This document shows positions 7,848-10,362 of a stretch of 10,362 bases of DNA, piece by piece. Below the pieces are notes generated by a model. The model was not told the DNA's origin. It saw nothing but the letters and a program-made list of their open reading frames with translations, and searched no databases. Location of the stretch: the NCBI GenBank assembly GCA_029253325.1, contig JAQWZS010000209.1:1-10362 (forward strand), written 5' to 3'. The stretch is from Bacteroidia bacterium. Its GTDB lineage: Bacteria > Bacteroidota > Bacteroidia > NS11-12g > UBA9320. A program made the translations under genes and the position numbers. The stretch's first letter is position 1, and each line of letters opens with the position of its first letter.

Positions 7848-7867
7848 TTTATTTTAACCTAACTTTG
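7839..7867 (+). promoter_or_regulatory. Predicted folB promoter (Bacteroidota -33/-7)
   Basis: TTTG at 7839-7842 and TAACTTTG at 7860-7867 match the Bacteroidota sigma-A consensus (TTTG, about 17-23 nt, TAnnTTTG) with a 17-nt spacer. Transcription would begin near 7872, about 20 bases before the folB ATG. The -33 box lies inside the first codons of the divergent glutaryl-CoA dehydrogenase gene. Confidence 0.65.
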
Positions 7868-7900
7868 CAAATGTAAAATTAAAAGCAATATAGATGACAA
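7868..7900 (-). promoter_or_regulatory. Predicted promoter of the glutaryl-CoA dehydrogenase operon
   Basis: Read on the minus strand, TACATTTG (7875-7868) is an exact -7 consensus match, and TTG (7900-7898) sits 22 nt upstream as a -33 box. The -33 lies within the first codons of folB. The -7 box directly abuts the folB -7 box, so both share the palindrome TTTGCAAA at 7864-7871. Confidence 0.6.
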
Positions 7901-8259
7901 TGAATAATACTATAGAATCAATATTAAGTATTGACAATGTTAGAGTTAAGGCTAATCACGGTTGGTACGAGTCTGAAAGAAAGTTGGGCGGAATGTATAT
8001 CATTTCAGTATGCATTTATCGAACAATTGACGCTGATTACACTTTTGATCACTTAGATAAAAGTGTTAATTATGAAATGGTGCATCAAATTATCCTAGAA
8101 ACTATGGAAGAGGAACACATGTTGATTGAATCTGCTTGCAAGGCAATTTGGGATAAACTAAAAGCACAGCACTCAAACGAAATATGGGAAGTAAATATCC
8201 GAAAAGAGGATGTGCCTCTTAAGTTTGTTGGATCCACTTCATTCAAAATGAAGGGTTAA
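7894..8259 (+). CDS. folB: Dihydroneopterin aldolase
   Basis: Cytoplasmic enzyme of folate synthesis that converts 7,8-dihydroneopterin to 6-hydroxymethyl-7,8-dihydropterin and glycolaldehyde. At 121 aa it has the normal size. Lined up by eye with the Staphylococcus aureus enzyme, the key residues are kept: NHGWYESERKLGG holds Glu28 at the position of the catalytic glutamate; Tyr60 in VNYEMV; Glu79 in LIESACKAI, which anchors the pterin; and Lys104 in IRKEDVPL, the catalytic lysine. These enzymes form ring-shaped octamers. I chose the ATG at 7894; the in-frame ATG at 7900 is also possible and differs by two residues. There is no Shine-Dalgarno sequence. It has its own promoter and no other folate gene is nearby. 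A dihydromonapterin epimerase role cannot be fully excluded. Confidence 0.92.
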   Translation: MTMNNTIESILSIDNVRVKANHGWYESERKLGGMYIISVCIYRTIDADYTFDHLDKSVNYEMVHQIILETMEEEHMLIESACKAIWDKLKAQHSNEIWEVNIRKEDVPLKFVGSTSFKMKG

Positions 8260-8268
8260 CTTATCTCT

Positions 8269-8295
8269 TTAACGGATAATTACGTTAAGTTAACG
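8269..8295. repeat. TTAACG half-site cluster upstream of rseP
   Basis: Three copies of one hexamer lie in the folB-rseP spacer: TTAACG at 8269-8274, its inverse CGTTAA at 8283-8288 and TTAACG at 8290-8295. The last two form a perfect inverted repeat with one central G. The two direct copies start 21 bp apart, about two helical turns. A further TTAAC overlaps the folB stop codon (8256-8260). It lies about 40-70 bases upstream of the predicted rseP -7 box, where an operator could sit. The binding protein, if any, is unknown. Confidence 0.4.
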
Positions 8296-8335
8296 AAAGA
8301 CTAGAATTCGCAAATAAACTTACTGGATAAAAGAT

Positions 8336-8343
8336 TATTTTCG
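8336..8343 (+). promoter_or_regulatory. Predicted -7 promoter box of rseP-hscB
   Basis: TATTTTCG, followed by C, is a one-base variant of TAnnTTTG and lies 23 bases before the rseP ATG. No good TTG -33 element is visible at the expected distance, which may mean the promoter needs an activator or uses a different sigma factor. The spacer 8260-8366 otherwise shows only the TTAACG cluster. Confidence 0.4.
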
Positions 8344-8366
8344 CAACCTAATATTTAAGATAAATC

Positions 8367-9710
8367 ATGGGAACAATTATCATGGCTGGTCAACTTATAC
8401 TAGCCCTAGCAATACTCGTATCACTTCACGAATGGGGACACTATATTGCTGCTAGAAGTTTTGGTATTCGCGTAGAAAAGTTCTTTATTTTCTTTGATGC
8501 ATGGGGTGCTAAGCTCTTTAGTAAGCAAATAGGAGAGACAGAGTGGGGTATTGGATGGTTGCCTTTAGGTGGTTATGTTAAGATCACTGGTATGATTGAT
8601 GAGAGTCTTGACAAAGAGCAATTAGCATCTGAACCAGAAGATTATGAATTTAGGAGTAAACCTGCATGGCAAAGATTAATTGTAATGATTGGTGGGGTAA
8701 CAGTCAATTTTATATTGGGAGTACTCATTTTTGCACTTTCTATGTTTTACTATGGTGAAACATGGCTACCAAATGCTAAAGTTATAGAAAAAGGAGGGGT
8801 AGTAGTTACAGAGTTGGGTAAGGTTGCTGGTTTTGAAACAGGAGACCAGGTTGTGTCCATTAATGGAAATGAAGTTGAAAAATTCAGAGACTTAATCAAT
8901 TCAAGTGATTATATTGTTGATGGCTTATCTTACGGTGTCCTTAGAAATGGAGAATCTATTGTTGTTCCAATTTCTGATTCATTAAGAACTACTGTTCTTG
9001 AAAGTAAGGGTAAAAGTGCATTTTTCTCGTTAAGATTGGAACCTATTATTGGTGCGACAGCTCCAAATGGTAATGCTCAAAAAGCAGGATTATTACCTAA
9101 TGATAAAATAGTGGGTATTGATACAATAGATGTTCAATACTTTGATCAATTAAAAGTGGCTTTGAGTCTACATAAGGATGACGTGGCAAATTTAAGAGTT
9201 CTTAGAAATGGAAGTTCAATGACCATACCAACTAATGTAGATTCAATAGGTATGATAGGAATTCAGGTATCTAATCTTGCTCAGTATTCAGATGATTTGC
9301 AACTAACAGAGTATGGGTTTTTTGAGTCATTTCCCGCAGGATATAACAAAGGTGTTTCTTTACTGAAAGATAATATTGTAGCATTCGGAGAGATGTTTCG
9401 AGGAAAGTTAGATCCTGTTAAATCTGTTAGTGGTCCTGTTGGCATTGCTAAAATATTTGGGGCTGAATGGGATTGGAGAAGATTTTGGAACATCACTGGA
9501 ATGTTGTCTTTCATTCTTGCATTCATGAACTTATTGCCTATTCCAGCTTTGGATGGGGGACATGTGCTATTCTTACTTGTTGAAATGTTGCGTGGTAAGC
9601 CATTGCCTGAAAAAGTGATGTACTACTTCCAAATCATCGGAATGGTAATACTCTTTGGTTTAATGGGCTTCATCATTTTTATTGATTTCTTTAATGCATT
9701 TTTTGGCTAG
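8367..9710 (+). CDS. rseP: RIP metalloprotease (site-2 protease family)
   Basis: Inner-membrane zinc protease that cuts single-pass membrane substrates, in model bacteria anti-sigma factors and leftover signal peptides. The 447-aa protein shows the full layout: a first membrane helix with the zinc motif HEWGH (His21, Glu22, His25); the WLPLGGYVKI loop (64-73); a second helix at about 105-128 (RLIVMIGGVTVNFILGVLIF); two PDZ domains at about 135-205 and 225-302; the conserved SVSGPVGI (354-360); a third helix with the second zinc-ligand motif NLLPIPALDGGH (Asp396); and a last helix at 420-445. The start at 8367 gives the N-terminus usual for this group (MGTIIMAGQLILALAI); the ATG at 8382 is less likely. 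The stop codon touches the hscB start, so the two genes are probably co-transcribed. I see no anti-sigma factor gene in the window. Confidence 0.95.
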   Translation: MGTIIMAGQLILALAILVSLHEWGHYIAARSFGIRVEKFFIFFDAWGAKLFSKQIGETEWGIGWLPLGGYVKITGMIDESLDKEQLASEPEDYEFRSKPAWQRLIVMIGGVTVNFILGVLIFALSMFYYGETWLPNAKVIEKGGVVVTELGKVAGFETGDQVVSINGNEVEKFRDLINSSDYIVDGLSYGVLRNGESIVVPISDSLRTTVLESKGKSAFFSLRLEPIIGATAPNGNAQKAGLLPNDKIVGIDTIDVQYFDQLKVALSLHKDDVANLRVLRNGSSMTIPTNVDSIGMIGIQVSNLAQYSDDLQLTEYGFFESFPAGYNKGVSLLKDNIVAFGEMFRGKLDPVKSVSGPVGIAKIFGAEWDWRRFWNITGMLSFILAFMNLLPIPALDGGHVLFLLVEMLRGKPLPEKVMYYFQIIGMVILFGLMGFIIFIDFFNAFFG

Positions 9711-10250
9711 ATGGCTGTTAATTATTTTGATTATTATGATATCTCCAAAAAATTTCACATTAATGAAGAGGTACTGAAATCAAAATTCTTGATCAAGAGT
9801 AAGCAGTTTCATCCAGATTTTTTCGTAAATGATGATGAAAAGTATGCGGATGCGATGGAGCAGACCAGTTTAAATAATCAAGCTTTCAAGGTATTGAGTA
9901 AGTTCAATTCTCGATTAGAGCATATTTTGAAAAGCCATGGCTTGCTCAAGGAATCTAAAAATAAAATACCTCAAGATTTTCTGGCAGAGATGATGGATAT
10001 TAATGAGGTAATCATGGATTTACAGTTTGATTATGATCAAATAAAAATGGACCAAGTAAAAGCCGACACTCATTCTATAAGCATGAATTTAGATAGTCAA
10101 ATTAAAAGTTTGACTTTACAATTTGATCAGCTTGAAGTGAACTCCTCTAACGAAGGTGTGGTGATTCTAGATCAAATAAAAAATATTTATTTAAAACAAA
10201 AATATGTGTTGCGATTGCAAGAAAGTCTAGATAAATTCGCACCACTATAA
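9711..10250 (+). CDS. hscB: Fe-S cluster assembly co-chaperone HscB
   Basis: J-domain co-chaperone that delivers the scaffold IscU to the Hsp70 HscA and stimulates its ATPase during iron-sulfur cluster assembly. At 179 aa it has the usual size. The J-domain spans about residues 1-75: YFDYYDISKKFHINEEVL, the essential His34-Pro35-Asp36 in KQFHPDFFV, and NNQAFKVLSKFNSRLEHILK. The C-terminal IscU-binding three-helix domain follows, marked by IPQDFLAEMMDINE (86-99). The protein contains no cysteine, so it lacks the N-terminal zinc motif of eukaryotic homologues. The ATG directly follows the rseP TAG with no gap, so translation probably depends on ribosomes finishing rseP. No iscS, iscU, hscA or fdx is in the window, so the gene is separated from the usual isc cluster. 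The 3' end appears to hold the tRNA-Leu promoter. Confidence 0.9.
   Translation: MAVNYFDYYDISKKFHINEEVLKSKFLIKSKQFHPDFFVNDDEKYADAMEQTSLNNQAFKVLSKFNSRLEHILKSHGLLKESKNKIPQDFLAEMMDINEVIMDLQFDYDQIKMDQVKADTHSISMNLDSQIKSLTLQFDQLEVNSSNEGVVILDQIKNIYLKQKYVLRLQESLDKFAPL
10209..10239 (+). promoter_or_regulatory. Predicted tRNA-Leu promoter inside hscB 3' end
   Basis: TTG at 10209-10211, a 20-nt spacer and TAAATTCG at 10232-10239 (then C) match the Bacteroidota -33/-7 pattern, with TTCG for TTTG. Transcription would start near 10245, about 14 bases before the mature tRNA, a typical short tRNA leader. The whole element lies within hscB codons. Confidence 0.5.
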
Positions 10251-10258
10251 TTCAATAT

Positions 10259-10340
10259 GCCCAGATGGCGGAATTGGTAGACGCGTCGGTCTCAAACACC
10301 GATGCCGCAAGGCGTGCCGGTTCGACCCCGGCTCTGGGTA
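10259..10340 (+). tRNA. tRNA-Leu (anticodon CAA)
   Basis: A complete class II tRNA of 82 nt decoding UUG. Acceptor stem GCCCAGA (10259-10265) pairs with TCTGGGT (10333-10339), with a G-U first pair as in other bacterial leucine tRNAs. The D-arm has GCG/CGC around GAATTGGTAGA. The anticodon stem TCGGT/ACCGA encloses loop CTCAAAC, with anticodon CAA at 10293-10295. The long variable arm has GCC/GGC with a GCAA loop, as expected for Leu. The T-arm is GCCGG/CCGGC around TTCGACC. The discriminator is A10340, the leucine identity base. CCA is not encoded (CAA follows), so it is added after transcription. Confidence 0.97.
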
Positions 10341-10345
10341 CAACA

Positions 10346-10362
10346 AAAGCCTCTGATTTTCA
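10346..10362 (+). terminator. Start of a likely rho-independent terminator, cut by window end
   Basis: Just after the tRNA, an A-rich stretch runs into GCCTCTGA, TTT and TCA. TGA and TCA pair over a TTT loop, so the visible bases look like the left arm and first right-arm bases of a hairpin. The rest would lie outside the window (expected to continue GAGGC and then T). Only half is visible, so this is a prediction. Confidence 0.4.

Noticed and set aside
8237..8253. Hairpin CTTCATT-CAA-AATGAAG at the end of folB as a terminator
   Set aside because: The 7-bp stem is AT-rich, lies within the coding sequence and is not followed by an uninterrupted T-run.
8302..8310. TAGAATTCG as an alternative rseP promoter box
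   Set aside because: There are three rather than two bases between TA and TTCG, so it does not fit the consensus spacing.
8367..9710. rseP as part of a local sigma/anti-sigma stress module
   Set aside because: No sigma factor, anti-sigma factor or chaperone partner such as degP is visible in the window.
1..10362. Mobile element, prophage, CRISPR array, toxin-antitoxin or defence system, including tRNA-Leu as an integration site
   Set aside because: I see no transposase, integrase, regularly spaced repeats or small paired ORFs. The tRNA is intact, but what follows it is outside the window.

Overview
This 10.4 kb AT-rich window looks like a chromosomal segment of a free-living Bacteroidota bacterium. 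The evidence is Bacteroidota-type promoter boxes (TAnnTTTG or TAnnTTCG) just upstream of several genes, an almost complete lack of Shine-Dalgarno sequences, a PorT-like outer-membrane beta-barrel, a DUF2279 protein of the Bacteroidota kind, a lipoprotein and a thiolase/glutaryl-CoA dehydrogenase pair. A Saprospiria- or Chitinophagia-like lineage is my best guess, but the class is not proven. There is no sign of a mobile element, phage, CRISPR array or insertion sequence, and no gene-free stretch longer than about 110 bp.

Left part, plus strand: the 3' end of an outer-membrane beta-barrel gene cut by the window edge (to 1129), then an acetyl-CoA C-acetyltransferase with all catalytic residues (1166-2344), then an unassigned secreted protein (2384-3271). 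This last gene converges on the next block with a single base between the two stop codons.

Centre, minus strand: a tightly packed four-gene operon read from 7847 down to 3273: glutaryl-CoA dehydrogenase, an unassigned lipoprotein, a phosphohexomutase and a DUF2279 exported protein. Junctions are a 14-nt overlap, a 4-nt gap and a 29-nt overlap, so translation is probably coupled. Glutaryl-CoA dehydrogenase (glutaryl-CoA to crotonyl-CoA) and the thiolase (acetoacetyl-CoA to acetyl-CoA) are two steps of one lysine/tryptophan catabolic route, although they lie in different transcription units.

Right part, plus strand: folB (dihydroneopterin aldolase, folate synthesis) is divergent from the operon, with both predicted -7 promoter boxes abutting in a 46-bp gap. 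Then comes a 107-bp spacer with a cluster of TTAACG half-sites, rseP (site-2 intramembrane protease), hscB (Fe-S cluster co-chaperone, starting on the base after the rseP stop) and tRNA-Leu(CAA). The tRNA seems to have its own promoter inside the end of hscB and the beginning of a terminator hairpin at the window edge.

Most genes are ordinary housekeeping. The items most worth a second look are the abutting divergent promoters, the TTAACG cluster, the lipoprotein with a possible faint resemblance to GldN/PorN-type gliding/secretion proteins, and the unassigned secreted gene at 2384. I found no convincing undescribed multi-gene system.
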